Shown here piece by piece: positions 26,291 to 36,300 of a stretch of 64,000 nt of DNA. Origin of the DNA: Bacillota bacterium (GTDB lineage: Bacteria; Bacillota; Clostridia; TANB77; UBA1234); NCBI GenBank assembly GCA_016280725.1, contig JAEEHF010000047.1, positions 62,001-126,000 of the forward strand. Reading direction: 5' to 3'. The position numbers and the translations under genes are program-made. The notes beneath the pieces were generated by a model. That model saw nothing but the letters and a program-made list of their open reading frames with translations, made no database searches and had not been told where the DNA came from. Numbering within the stretch: position 1 is the stretch's first letter; the number at the start of each line of letters is the position of its first letter.

Positions 26291-27499
26291 TATGTTATCA
26301 ATCCCAGAATCATTAATAATATAATTGGCAACTTCCTTTGCGGAATTCTCACTATCTACAACACCCAAATCCTTCATCAATATTCCTAATTTTCCCAAAT
26401 ATTTAGAATAGTCATAGTTATCTATATTTTTAATTAATTGTTCAAACGAGACTCCACCCGGGAAAGGCAAGTTTTGAATTGGTATATATACTCCCCTCTC
26501 TTTATTAACATAGTTATCTAAATCTGGGAAATAGATAAATGTAGGTTTTTTAGTTGTAGCAAAATCAAACATTATACCACTAACGTCAGATATTAATACA
26601 TCTGTGCATATAAGATAGTCTGAAGTTTCATCACTTTCATTACCATTTATTATTTTCTCTCCATATTTTTCTTTAAGTGCCTCCCAGTCTACCATATTAG
26701 AAACATGATAATGAAATCGACATACAAAAACAAAATCTCCACCAAATTTATCACTTAATTTTTCTAGTAACAAATTAATATTCATTTCAGCCAATTGATT
26801 TATTCCGCTTCTTTCGATGTTTTTCTTTAGTATAAAATCATCTGTCCTAAATGTTGGTGCATATAATACTATTTTTTTATTTAATGGCAATCTAAGCTTT
26901 TTCTTTGTATTATTTATTTTTTCATCATTTAAATCAAACAATGTATCATTTCTCGGAGTTCCAATTAACTTCATCTCTATTTTATTAAAAGTTAAATGCT
27001 TTAGTATATCCAACGAGTACTTATTTCCCATAATCATTGTCGTATTAGGGCAACTAAAGTCTATAATCTTTGATCCGAATTGATCTATTTGCATCTTCTT
27101 TAAGCATGTAGCGTGCCAAGTTGTGTAAACATGCTGATTTCTTTTTGTATTTAAAAAAGTAAGAACTTTAAATTTTATTCTTGACTTAAAACTGTTACAT
27201 TCCAAATATGTTTCTTTTCCACCATAAACATTGTCGATTATCAATTTGGCCGAGCTATATGCTTTTTGAGCCTCGTATGATCCCAACAACAATGTCTTTA
27301 TTCCTTTTGGGACACATTCTTTATATTTATCATCTATTAGCCATATATATTCTAAATTTGGTGCAATCTTTATCATTTCTTTATAAACACACTTTGGGTT
27401 ATCATTATAGTGACCATTATAACTCATGAAGACGACTCTATCTTTCTTTATTGGTCTAAACTTATTAATTAGTTTTCTAATATAATTTCTAGCAATCAT
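26273..27499 (-). CDS. CDP-glycerol glycerophosphotransferase family protein (TagB/TagF-like)
   Basis: This 408-residue protein has the two-lobed GT-B layout of wall teichoic acid polymerases and primases: DRVVFMSYNGHYNDNPKCVY near the N terminus, TWHATCLKKMQID (the HGTPLK-like catalytic loop, here WHATCLKK), IGTPRNDTL, a nucleotide-binding LYAPTFR and the late SDVSGIMFDFA. Family members transfer glycerol- or ribitol-phosphate from CDP-activated donors. Its presence with two Stealth phosphotransferases points to a phosphate-containing surface polymer. TarD/TagD-type CDP-glycerol synthesis is not in the window. Confidence 0.88.
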   Translation of the reverse strand: MIARNYIRKLINKFRPIKKDRVVFMSYNGHYNDNPKCVYKEMIKIAPNLEYIWLIDDKYKECVPKGIKTLLLGSYEAQKAYSSAKLIIDNVYGGKETYLECNSFKSRIKFKVLTFLNTKRNQHVYTTWHATCLKKMQIDQFGSKIIDFSCPNTTMIMGNKYSLDILKHLTFNKIEMKLIGTPRNDTLFDLNDEKINNTKKKLRLPLNKKIVLYAPTFRTDDFILKKNIERSGINQLAEMNINLLLEKLSDKFGGDFVFVCRFHYHVSNMVDWEALKEKYGEKIINGNESDETSDYLICTDVLISDVSGIMFDFATTKKPTFIYFPDLDNYVNKERGVYIPIQNLPFPGGVSFEQLIKNIDNYDYSKYLGKLGILMKDLGVVDSENSAKEVANYIINDSGIDNIKKPIL

Positions 27500-27527
27500 T
27501 TTTTACCTCTAAAAAAATATATATTAT

Positions 27528-29099
27528 CTATTTCGCATTGTTGAAACTCTTATTGGCATTAACCTTCAGTATACTTTTCATTATTATGTCCCTAAATTTT
27601 CCCTTAATATAGATATAACTTTGATTCTTTCTAAAGACTAGTATAAATATGCACAATGTTATAGTCATTGTTATCATTCCCTTGATGGCTAGTCTAAAAT
27701 ACAAATGATCTATTGCAATGACACTATTTATAGGAATAATCAAAATAATGATTCCGATGACAACCAAAAGTCTAAATATTTGTTTACCATAGTATTCTCC
27801 AACTTTCTTATGAAAAATCACTCTGTAAAGAACAAATGGCTCATACCAAATATCACTTAGTAATCTAGCAATAATTGTTGCTAAAAGGATTCCAAATATT
27901 CCATATAGTTTTCCAAGAATAACTGAAAAAATGAGGTTTAATATGGCACTGATTAGTATAGAATACTTTCCATACTTAAAAAGGCCTGTTGTTTCTCTAA
28001 AAACTGCAATTGCTCTTTTTAGCATGTTTAAATAAAAGTATATGATTGTAACTATTAACACATTCTTAGTAAGTAATAAAGTATTTGTACCCGTAACAGC
28101 TCTAATTAAATCGTCTCCGCAGAAATAGACACAAATTGCTATTAGTGAATAAGATATATATGAAATAAAATCAACCGTATTGAATAGCTTATATTTTTCT
28201 TCAGGTGTTGCTTTGGCGTTATAATTTCCCACGCTTGGAATAATAGCACTAAATACCATATTTATTAAAACATTTGCCTTATTGTAAATCATCAGATAAT
28301 TTGAATAAATTCCAACCATAGCTGTATTTACAATAACTGATATTAAAATATTATCTGTATTGTTTAGTATAACCCCACTTATCTTATACATAAACATGGA
28401 TTTGATGTTCTTCCATATCTCTTTCTTTTCAACATCTGGTAATACTTTAGTTTTGTCTTTAATAAACGGATACCATTTTTCTGCAAAATGACTTCTTACT
28501 AGATTATTAACAAAAGTGATACCTATTCCTATTAGTAAGTATATCATATACTTCTTAAAGGCTAATAATGCCATTATTTGCAAAACACTTGTGATAAGCT
28601 GCAACCCAAAACCAATGTAATTCAATTTGTATCCTGATTGATCTGCATTTACTATAGTTGTCTTATAAACAAACAAGTAAGAAATAACCGAATTAACAAC
28701 TTCCAGTGCATAATAAATATGAAGATGTGGAATCATTCTGTCTAACTTAACAATATATTGTAAAAAAGGTAATAAGCTTAATCCTAACACTAAGACAATA
28801 ATTGCAATCCTATTGTAGAGGCTTCTATAATAATTATTTAATCCTGTCAGCCTATCTTTATCAGCATCCTTGACTGCTTTATACATACTGTAAGACATTG
28901 CCGTCCCAATTCCAAGTTCAGCTAAAGATAGTATGGTTAATATGTTATTAAAGAGACCATTTATTCCTAAAAACTCCACTCCTAATGATTGAATAAAAAC
29001 TCTTCTTACAACAAAAGCTGTAACAAATGCAATGCCTTGAATGACAACATTGGAGATAAAGTTCAATGTAGAATTTTTTATCCTTGAATTTGTATTCAC
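27528..29099 (-). CDS. Wzx-type polysaccharide flippase (MATE/MVF-like)
   Basis: A 523-residue protein with about 14 membrane segments in the style of Wzx/PST flippases: FISNVVIQGIAFVTAFVVRR at the N terminus, EFLGINGLFNNILTILSLAE, then regularly spaced hydrophobic stretches to a basic C terminus. It would flip undecaprenyl-linked repeat units outward. It overlaps the preceding GT32 gene's stop by 4 bases (ATGA), so it is coupled to it. Confidence 0.9.
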   Translation of the reverse strand: MNTNSRIKNSTLNFISNVVIQGIAFVTAFVVRRVFIQSLGVEFLGINGLFNNILTILSLAELGIGTAMSYSMYKAVKDADKDRLTGLNNYYRSLYNRIAIIVLVLGLSLLPFLQYIVKLDRMIPHLHIYYALEVVNSVISYLFVYKTTIVNADQSGYKLNYIGFGLQLITSVLQIMALLAFKKYMIYLLIGIGITFVNNLVRSHFAEKWYPFIKDKTKVLPDVEKKEIWKNIKSMFMYKISGVILNNTDNILISVIVNTAMVGIYSNYLMIYNKANVLINMVFSAIIPSVGNYNAKATPEEKYKLFNTVDFISYISYSLIAICVYFCGDDLIRAVTGTNTLLLTKNVLIVTIIYFYLNMLKRAIAVFRETTGLFKYGKYSILISAILNLIFSVILGKLYGIFGILLATIIARLLSDIWYEPFVLYRVIFHKKVGEYYGKQIFRLLVVIGIIILIIPINSVIAIDHLYFRLAIKGMITMTITLCIFILVFRKNQSYIYIKGKFRDIIMKSILKVNANKSFNNAK

Positions 29100-29923
29100 T
29101 GTTTACTTGCTCCTTTAAATATTCTATCAAACTTTTTTATAGCACTTTTGACTACTCCTTTAACACCATATAGTCTAAAATAAATGTATATTTTATTTCT
29201 CCTATACCACCTTTTATACTTTTCTTCTCCCAGTTCTCTTCCATACTTTTTTACAAATGAAAACTTTTTGTTTCTCAAATTTACTGTATAATCGCCAATC
29301 CATGAAGCATTAAAGTGATGAATCGCTACTGAATTTTCAGTTAAATTTAATTCACCTGTTATACAACTTTTAGGACAAAAATAGTCGACCGGATAAATTG
29401 TAAATTTTCCTGGTATATTTATTTGCTTTCCATCATATTTGCAACCATATTGTTCTTTAGTTAAGTTCGATATAATAATTACATTTGTTGTAATATCCAA
29501 TGAACCATCTTGGTTATAAAAACTTCTGTTCTCATAATAGTCTAAAAGGAGTTTTATCCATTCATTTCCTTTTTCTGCGCCCATTATAGCAGTTAGAATT
29601 GCCTCTTTACTTTCATATCCGCTAAATGCTGGATTTGTTAAAAATGAGTCTATCCTTCCAAGTAATTCACAATCTGTATCTAAATATACTCCTCCTTCAT
29701 TATACAAAGCATATAGCCTAACATAATCTGATACGAACGCCCACTTTTTATTCTCATATGCTTCCTTAACATACTGATTCGAATTAATATCAAAATTATC
29801 TTCATTCCACTCTTTAATTTCATAATCTGGGCAATACTTTTTCCAACTTTTCATGCATTCTTCAATTAATCTATTCTTTTTTCCTTTACCGAACCATATG
29901 TAATGAATGACTTTTGGTATCAT
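29096..29923 (-). CDS. GT32-family glycosyltransferase (Gly_transf_sug / OCH1-like)
   Basis: This 275-residue transferase opens with MIPKVIHYIWFGKGKKN, the start of the DXD sugar-transferase family. It has the metal/nucleotide-sugar DxD in VYLDTDCELLG at about 93-103 and the late HHFNASW. Relatives transfer mannose, galactose or related sugars onto lipid-linked intermediates in capsule loci. The C-terminal 40 residues are basic and likely touch the membrane. It is coupled to wzx. Confidence 0.9.
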   Translation of the reverse strand: MIPKVIHYIWFGKGKKNRLIEECMKSWKKYCPDYEIKEWNEDNFDINSNQYVKEAYENKKWAFVSDYVRLYALYNEGGVYLDTDCELLGRIDSFLTNPAFSGYESKEAILTAIMGAEKGNEWIKLLLDYYENRSFYNQDGSLDITTNVIIISNLTKEQYGCKYDGKQINIPGKFTIYPVDYFCPKSCITGELNLTENSVAIHHFNASWIGDYTVNLRNKKFSFVKKYGRELGEEKYKRWYRRNKIYIYFRLYGVKGVVKSAIKKFDRIFKGASKQ

Positions 29924-29945
29924 GTTATATCACCTTCAAAAAATA

Positions 29946-31037
29946 TTATTTAATTGAACCATCTATTAATTCTATCCATTCTTTCGTAATTTTCTCTATG
30001 TTGAGTTTTTCTTTATCAAACCCAGTGTTATCCGACATTTCTTTCCTAACTTTAGGATTCTCAATTAAGTAATTAATCTTATTGGTCATTTCATTTATGT
30101 CAAATGGCTCAATCAAATATCCATTTTTACCCTCTGTTATTATTTCATCAGGTCCACAATTAATATTAAAACTGACGATTGGAAGTTTTGCATTATGAGC
30201 TTCTATATAAACCATTGAAAAACCTTCTGTTTTAGAGCAACTTACATAAATTGAGTGTTCTTTGTATCTTTCCTTTACGTCTTTAACATACCCCATTAAA
30301 ATAACGTTGTTACTTAAATCATTTGCTTCTATTTCTTTTTCAAGTGTTGCTTTATAATTACCATCTCCATATATACGCCATTTCCAATCTGGATGTTTTG
30401 AAAAGACCTGCTTAGCGACCTTAATAAGCAAATCATAGCCTTTACCTTCAACGATTCTGCTTACAGACATTATCAATTTAGAATTAATATCATATTCTGA
30501 AGATAAAGGATTATTGTCAGACGGATTATATATCCTAACCACTTTAGAAGATTTAACATGATATTTTTTAATATAATTATTCTTATCTCTATCCGACAAA
30601 ACTATTACTTTATCAGCTTTTTTAGCACCAATAAATCGTCCAATTTGCCACAGGTCAAGTTTGAACTTTGCAAAAGAGTTACTATGTTCCCACATAAAAA
30701 ATCTATTATTCTTCATATAAAATCTTACAAAAGGAATAATTCTTACTGTTGCACAAATAAACACATCAGTCTGATAGTTTTTTAAAAATTTTCTTACTGC
30801 TTTAGATATTTCAAACCAATGATGAGTTAATGGCTTATATCTTCCCTCCTCAAGGATGCTAAGAATTGAAATGCCACTGAAGTATTCAAATACTGGCTTA
30901 TCTTTATCAACTGGCTTAAAAAGAGAAATAACTTCCACTTCATACTTTTTTGATAATTCGTTCGCAATAATTGATAGAACTCTTTCAGCTCCCCCGACCA
31001 TGTAAATATCTTCATAAAAAAATGTAATCTTTTTCAT
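29946..31037 (-). CDS. GT4-family glycosyltransferase, copy B
   Basis: A 363-residue GT-B retaining transferase. The N-terminal domain has YMVGGAERVLSIIANEL and the C-terminal domain has SVSRIVEGKGYDLLI, the UDP-sugar loop WRIYGDGNY, and the EX7E motif EGFSMVYIEAHNAKLP, then FNINCGPDEII. It is closely similar along its whole length to the adjacent gene at 31034-32125 and overlaps it by 4 bases (ATGA), indicating an old tandem duplication with divergence. Confidence 0.9.
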   Translation of the reverse strand: MKKITFFYEDIYMVGGAERVLSIIANELSKKYEVEVISLFKPVDKDKPVFEYFSGISILSILEEGRYKPLTHHWFEISKAVRKFLKNYQTDVFICATVRIIPFVRFYMKNNRFFMWEHSNSFAKFKLDLWQIGRFIGAKKADKVIVLSDRDKNNYIKKYHVKSSKVVRIYNPSDNNPLSSEYDINSKLIMSVSRIVEGKGYDLLIKVAKQVFSKHPDWKWRIYGDGNYKATLEKEIEANDLSNNVILMGYVKDVKERYKEHSIYVSCSKTEGFSMVYIEAHNAKLPIVSFNINCGPDEIITEGKNGYLIEPFDINEMTNKINYLIENPKVRKEMSDNTGFDKEKLNIEKITKEWIELIDGSIK

Positions 31038-32125
31038 TTCAATTCCTCTTCATCAAATAATGATTTCCATTGTTTAATTATAGTAGTAATACTTAATTTT
31101 TCTTTATCCAAATATGTATTAGCTGACATATTCTTTCTTATTTCTGGATTTTCTATTAAATGATTAATTGTTTGAGCCATTTTTTCTATATCAAATGGCT
31201 CAATTAAATACCCATTTTTTCCATCTGTAATTATTTCATCTGGCCCGCAATTAATATCAAAACTAACTATTGGCAATTTAGAAGTATGTGCTTCTATAAG
31301 AACCATTGGAAACCCCTCATTTGTAGATGTCATAACATAAAACGCATATTTTCTATATAAATCATTTATATTTTTTACTCTGCCTTTAAGTGTAATAAAT
31401 TCTTGCAATTCGTTTTCAAGTATCATTTGCTTTAAAGCCTCATATTTATTACCATCACCATAAATATCCCATTTCCAATCCGGGTGTGATTTTTTTACAA
31501 TTTTAGCCACTTCCACAAGTTTATCCAATCCTTTTTCGCTACATAATCTACCAACAGTAATAATCTGTTTTGAATTAACATCATAATCAAAGTTCTCGCT
31601 TTTGAGCTTCTCAATTGGATTATATATTTGAACAACCTTATCCTCTTTGGCTTTCCAAAAAGTGATATATCTTTTTTTCTCCTTTTTTGTAAGCACAATT
31701 ACTTTATGTGCCTTCCTTGCAGCCTCGCATCTTCCAATACCAGTTAAAGTAAATCTACTCTTCCCAAAAGAAGAGTAATGCTCCCACGCAATGTATTTGC
31801 TCCTTTTCCTCATAAAAATCGTTATTGGAACATATCTCATACCAGCACAAACGAAATAATCTGTTTTATAATTTTTCAAATATTTTTTTAAGAAATGTCT
31901 AATAAAGATAGCTTTTTTTCTCAAAGGTTCAGTTTCTTTTTTATAATCAACATTAATTATATTTATCCTCGGATCAAAATAAAAGAATGGACTATTTGAT
32001 GTATGTCGAAATGATATGATTGTTACTTCGTAAAAATTAACTAATTCATTGGCTATTATTGAAATAGCTTTTTCTGTCCCTCCTGCAGGATAAATATCTA
32101 TCGTAAAAAAAGTAATTTTCTTCAT
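31034..32125 (-). CDS. GT4-family glycosyltransferase, copy A
   Basis: This transferase has 363 residues, the same as copy B, with YPAGGTEKAISIIANEL, TVGRLCSEKGLDKLV, WDIYGDGNKY, and the EX7E motif EGFPMVLIEAHTSKLP followed by FDINCGPDEII. Both copies share a C-terminal DGKNGYLIEPFDI-type stretch almost word for word. The two probably add related sugars in successive steps of the repeat unit. Confidence 0.9.
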   Translation of the reverse strand: MKKITFFTIDIYPAGGTEKAISIIANELVNFYEVTIISFRHTSNSPFFYFDPRINIINVDYKKETEPLRKKAIFIRHFLKKYLKNYKTDYFVCAGMRYVPITIFMRKRSKYIAWEHYSSFGKSRFTLTGIGRCEAARKAHKVIVLTKKEKKRYITFWKAKEDKVVQIYNPIEKLKSENFDYDVNSKQIITVGRLCSEKGLDKLVEVAKIVKKSHPDWKWDIYGDGNKYEALKQMILENELQEFITLKGRVKNINDLYRKYAFYVMTSTNEGFPMVLIEAHTSKLPIVSFDINCGPDEIITDGKNGYLIEPFDIEKMAQTINHLIENPEIRKNMSANTYLDKEKLSITTIIKQWKSLFDEEELK

Positions 32126-32152
32126 TTTTTCTCCTAAATTATATCAAGACAA

Positions 32153-33154
32153 TTATAATTCAAAACTTGACTTATCTGGGAACTCTTTTTCAAATGCATT
32201 TATTATATCCCTTTTTGCTTTCTCAAAATCATAGTTCATTGATCCGTCATTAATACATAAAATTTTATACTTGTGATTTTCAATTGCCTTAACTACTTCT
32301 CTATTGTCATCAGATAGTTCCATGAGCTTATTCTGTTTTTGACTTATAGGCTCAAATTTTCCTGTCATAAAGTTCCACTTTTCAACCACCCAATCACTAA
32401 TGTCAGTATTCGCTCTGAACCTGTTGCAAGATGCTTTGTTTAATGTATCATACTCTTTATCCCATATTTCACTCATTGTACTTTTTAAAAGTGGAAGAGC
32501 TGAGTGATATTCTCTAAAGCCACATACCCTATGCTTATAATGATTAAAAAAAGCATTAATCAAAACTTGCTTGCCATATTTCAAGCTAAAGAATTTTCCA
32601 AAATATTTATTTACAACTTCATCCTTATCAAAGTGCTTATTGATGATTATAATATTATTTAATGTAGTATGTCTGTGATTATCAACTGGGAAAATAGGAT
32701 AAAATAAAGCAGTGCCTCTTGGAAGTCCATTTTTGAAAAAATGTTCTTTCGATACGTTAGCTGTAACGAAAACGTCATCATTAAAATTGACAAAACACTC
32801 ACTTAATTCCTTAATTCTATGAAGGTTCATTTCTATAACATTTGAATTAAAAGTGGGCAAATATTCTTTTGGAATATAATCTTCGTGTTTAATCCACTTT
32901 AGCTTGGGATTATTAATATTCAACCATTCCGGTTTTTGTCCATTTGTTATGAAAAAAATATTATTAACCCAAGAAGCATACTTTTCGACACATCTAAACC
33001 AATATTTTAACGTTTCCATATCTCTATATCTGTTAGAAGCGTTTAGTACGTCTTGAGTATCAACTTCTTTTCCTTGCCATTTTAGTTTTTCAGCAATCCA
33101 TTTTGGATCACTTCCATCAACCCAAGTAACTACAAAGTCAATTTTATCATCCAT
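32153..33154 (-). CDS. Stealth-family sugar-phosphotransferase, copy B
   Basis: A 333-residue protein with the conserved regions of Stealth proteins: CR1 IDFVVTWVDGSDPKW at the N terminus, CR2 near CFVNFNDDVF, CR3 around LKYGKQVLINAFFNH, and a late CR4 with CINDGSMNYDFEKAK. Family members move hexose-1-phosphate from activated donors, giving phosphodiester-linked capsule units. A second Stealth gene lies two genes upstream, so the polymer may contain two different phosphodiester links. Confidence 0.9.
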   Translation of the reverse strand: MDDKIDFVVTWVDGSDPKWIAEKLKWQGKEVDTQDVLNASNRYRDMETLKYWFRCVEKYASWVNNIFFITNGQKPEWLNINNPKLKWIKHEDYIPKEYLPTFNSNVIEMNLHRIKELSECFVNFNDDVFVTANVSKEHFFKNGLPRGTALFYPIFPVDNHRHTTLNNIIIINKHFDKDEVVNKYFGKFFSLKYGKQVLINAFFNHYKHRVCGFREYHSALPLLKSTMSEIWDKEYDTLNKASCNRFRANTDISDWVVEKWNFMTGKFEPISQKQNKLMELSDDNREVVKAIENHKYKILCINDGSMNYDFEKAKRDIINAFEKEFPDKSSFEL

Positions 33155-33209
33155 TATTATTCTCCTATTTTTATAATTGTAGAAAAATTCTAAAACTATT
33201 CTTCATATT

Positions 33210-34190
33210 TTATCCCTTTATTTTAGAGATTAGTTTTCTTCTGTTCTGAAAAAAAGATTTGTATAGTTTTCTATTTCTTTTGAAAAGAATTAGTCTAAGT
33301 TTATCTACTATCCCGAGCTTATTATAATATCCCTTTTCTTTTCCCAATTCTAGATGATTTTCCAGTATCCTATTATCATCCAAATACTTTATTGCCTCAT
33401 CATTATCATCAATATACACTCTCATTATTACGTAAAACACATTTTTAAAAAAATAAAATCCTAATTGCTCATTTTCTTTAAAATGTTCAAATTGTACCAA
33501 TGAATTTTCTACATGAGAGATGTACCTTTGTGCACTTTTCTTACCAGTAATACTATCTTCTCTTTTTAGATAATTATAAAATGTCTTTGTTCCAACTACT
33601 ATAACTTTAGATTTTTCAATTAGCTTATACGTAGTAAGAATATCTTCCATAATCTTACCAACAGGATATTCTATATTGTTGTCAATAAATAATGACCTTT
33701 TGTATAGTTTTGTAACAGCATGATTTTTTATTACTCCATCTTCAGCGAGTATTTTAAGGGCTTCAATATTATTTAATTTTAATTCTTCGTTTGGGACTAC
33801 GCCTTCCCTATTAACTAATCCAACATCTCTATGCCCACATATTGAAATATCAGCATCATACTTTTTAATTAGTTCATAAAGATACTCATACATTCCCTCG
33901 TCTATATAATCATCAGAGTCAATAAATCCAATGTACTCTCCTGTTGCTTCTTTAATCCCTCTGTTTCTGGCATCTGAAAGGCCTCCATTAGGTTTGTGGA
34001 TTACTTTTATTCTGCTATCTTTCTTGGCATATTCATCACATATTTTAGGGCAATTATCCGGCGAGCCATCATCAACTAAGATTATCTCTAGATTTTTGTA
34101 TGTCTGGTTTATTATGCTATCCACACATTTATTAATATATTCTTCAACCTTATAGACTGGGACAATGATTGATATCAAAGTACTTTTCAT
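33210..34190 (-). CDS. GT2-family glycosyltransferase
   Basis: A 326-residue GT-A inverting transferase. The N-terminal domain has SIIVPVYKVEEYINKCVDSI, the acidic LVDDGSPDNC, NGGLSDARNRGI, and the metal-binding GFIDSDDYID at about 90-99. The C-terminal third is basic and less conserved, ending RNRRKLISKI. It sits between the two Stealth genes. Confidence 0.92.
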   Translation of the reverse strand: MKSTLISIIVPVYKVEEYINKCVDSIINQTYKNLEIILVDDGSPDNCPKICDEYAKKDSRIKVIHKPNGGLSDARNRGIKEATGEYIGFIDSDDYIDEGMYEYLYELIKKYDADISICGHRDVGLVNREGVVPNEELKLNNIEALKILAEDGVIKNHAVTKLYKRSLFIDNNIEYPVGKIMEDILTTYKLIEKSKVIVVGTKTFYNYLKREDSITGKKSAQRYISHVENSLVQFEHFKENEQLGFYFFKNVFYVIMRVYIDDNDEAIKYLDDNRILENHLELGKEKGYYNKLGIVDKLRLILFKRNRKLYKSFFQNRRKLISKIKG

Positions 34191-34204
34191 TTCAAAGTGC
34201 TCCT

Positions 34205-35191
34205 TTATTTTTCGAAACTACTTTTTTCTGGCAAGATAGCTTCAAATGAATCTATTACAACTTTCTTTGTTTTCTCAAAGTCAAAATCATTTCTACTATC
34301 ATTTAAGCATATAACTTTATACTTCTGCTTTTTAATGGACTCTATCATCTTTTTACTATCATTGCTTATTTCATAATGTATTCCAAAACTTGAACTTCTT
34401 GGAACGAATGATCCGCTTAGTAATTGATAGTACCTAACCAAATACTGCGTAATATCAGTCTTGTCTCTAAATTTGTGAGATGTAGTATTTTCAAATTCAT
34501 TCTTTTCAAGTTCATAGACCTTTTCAAAGTTTGATTTCAAATATGCCTGTGATATATGCGGATCATAAAAGCCAACAAAATATTTATATGGCGATAATAG
34601 TAAAGTTCTAATATTGTTTTTCCCATATTTAAGATTAAAATACTTGTTCTTTAATCTTTTCTTTGCCTCTCCTTTATCAAAGTACTTTGATATTATTGAA
34701 ACATTATTAAATAACATATTAGTAAAAATATCCTGCGAAGGGCCAATTACATTTTCAGCAAATTCATCACAAGGTAAATCGTCTTTAAAAAAATCAGTTG
34801 GTTTAACAAAGTCTGTCAAAAAAACATCATCGTTAAAATACACAAACTTCTCACTTAATCCTTTAATCTTAAAGATGTTCACTTCAATTCCGCTTGAGTT
34901 GTATATTGGCAAATACTTTTCATCAATAATGTCTCTATGATTAACAATCTTGATCTTTGGATGATTTGTGTTTAAGAACTTTGGCAAATGGCCCCATGTT
35001 ACAAAATAGATATTATTAACCCAAGGAGCAAATTTTTCTACTCCTCTAAACCAATATTTAAGATTCTCCCAATCCCTGTATCTATTCACAGCATCAACTG
35101 TATCTAGTTCTGGCTTATATTTTTTCTTTTCTTCAAGCCATTTTGGATCCGAGCCATCCACCCACAGTATTACAAAATCTATCTTATCCAA
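34205..35191 (-). CDS. Stealth-family sugar-phosphotransferase, copy A
   Basis: A 328-residue Stealth protein: CR1 IDFVILWVDGSDPKW, WFRGVEKFAPWVNNIYFVTW, CR2 KFVYFNDDVFLT, CR3 with LKYGKNNIRTLLLSPYK, CR4 ICLNDSRNDFDFEKTK. It is clearly a paralogue of the protein at 32153-33154 and has the same ending (LPEKSSFE-). Its start, 15 bases before the end of the GT4 gene intergenic gap, has AGGTG upstream. Confidence 0.9.
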   Translation of the reverse strand: MDKIDFVILWVDGSDPKWLEEKKKYKPELDTVDAVNRYRDWENLKYWFRGVEKFAPWVNNIYFVTWGHLPKFLNTNHPKIKIVNHRDIIDEKYLPIYNSSGIEVNIFKIKGLSEKFVYFNDDVFLTDFVKPTDFFKDDLPCDEFAENVIGPSQDIFTNMLFNNVSIISKYFDKGEAKKRLKNKYFNLKYGKNNIRTLLLSPYKYFVGFYDPHISQAYLKSNFEKVYELEKNEFENTTSHKFRDKTDITQYLVRYYQLLSGSFVPRSSSFGIHYEISNDSKKMIESIKKQKYKVICLNDSRNDFDFEKTKKVVIDSFEAILPEKSSFEK

Positions 35192-35205
35192 TATTTCACC
35201 TCTTT

Positions 35206-36300
35206 TTACTTCACAATAGAAATATAGTATTCTTCTAGTTTTTTTGCTTCGTTTTCTATATTAAAGTTTGATTTCAGTATTTCCGAGAAGAAATCTTTTC
35301 TAGTATTATCCTTATCGTCTAATATTTGTTCCGCCCAATAGCAAGGTCCTTTTTCTAATTCCAAGTATTTAAGCAGTGGAGATACTTTCGAAAGTTCAGG
35401 TACCCTCTCTTTTGAAGCATAACAATTAAGGGAATTGGCTTGTGCTTCGATTAGCACCATCCCTAGCCCCTCACCTAACGAAGGTAATAAAAATGCATCA
35501 AGACAATTGTAATATTCATTTATATTGCTTTTTCCATTCAGTATAATGACTTTATCTTGTATTCCAAATTCGTTAATCTTACTTTGAATTTCTTTTTCTT
35601 GTTCGCCTTCTCCAATTAGCAAAAGCTTAGCATTATTAATTTTTTCTAAAACACATTTCAATACTTCGATTGAAAACAGCTGATTTTTTACTGGTGTAAA
35701 TCTTCCAAATTCTCCTAACACAAAGCAATCATTTAAAGCTAATTGCTCTCTAATTGACTGCCTCATTTGTTCATTATATTTAAATTTAGAAAGGTCAATT
35801 GCATTATTAATAATTGTGTATGGTTTATTTCCAAACAAAAATTCTCCCGCTTCTTTTGAGCAAGACATATACTGGTTAGAATTTTTTACTGCTATTTTAG
35901 CTAATGGTATATTTCGGATACTTCTTATAAACGTCTCAGCATATATTTTGGCATGACTATGTAAAATCCTTGTTTTTACACCATTCTTTTTGGCATAGTG
36001 CATATAAAATGCTCCATAATTTGGAGCATGACAATGCACAATGTCAAATTCGTTTTCCTTAAAGAAATTATTTATTCTTTTTAGATATCTAGACCATGAT
36101 TCTGTTTTATATAGTTCAACTATCTTACAGCCTAATCTTTCGAATGAATCATACCTACCTTTATTATCTTCGTTAAGAACTAGAATTGTAGTTTCAAATG
36201 GCTCTAGGTTCATTTTTTCGTAGTAATTCATCAAATAAGCTGCAACACCGTTAGATAGGCTTAAACTTGGTACAATTTGAAGAATCCTAATTTTATTCAT
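35206..36300 (-). CDS. GT4-family glycosyltransferase (EpsF-like)
   Basis: A 364-residue GT-B transferase: ILQIVPSLSLSNGVAAYL at the N terminus, FDIVHCHAPNYGAFYMHYA, GEFGRFTPVKNQLFSIEV, LLLIGEGEQE, and the EX7E-type EGLGMVLIEAQANSLNCY. This is the subgroup common in clostridial and lactobacillal exopolysaccharide loci. It overlaps the preceding GT2 gene by 4 bases. Confidence 0.9.
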   Translation of the reverse strand: MNKIRILQIVPSLSLSNGVAAYLMNYYEKMNLEPFETTILVLNEDNKGRYDSFERLGCKIVELYKTESWSRYLKRINNFFKENEFDIVHCHAPNYGAFYMHYAKKNGVKTRILHSHAKIYAETFIRSIRNIPLAKIAVKNSNQYMSCSKEAGEFLFGNKPYTIINNAIDLSKFKYNEQMRQSIREQLALNDCFVLGEFGRFTPVKNQLFSIEVLKCVLEKINNAKLLLIGEGEQEKEIQSKINEFGIQDKVIILNGKSNINEYYNCLDAFLLPSLGEGLGMVLIEAQANSLNCYASKERVPELSKVSPLLKYLELEKGPCYWAEQILDDKDNTRKDFFSEILKSNFNIENEAKKLEEYYISIVK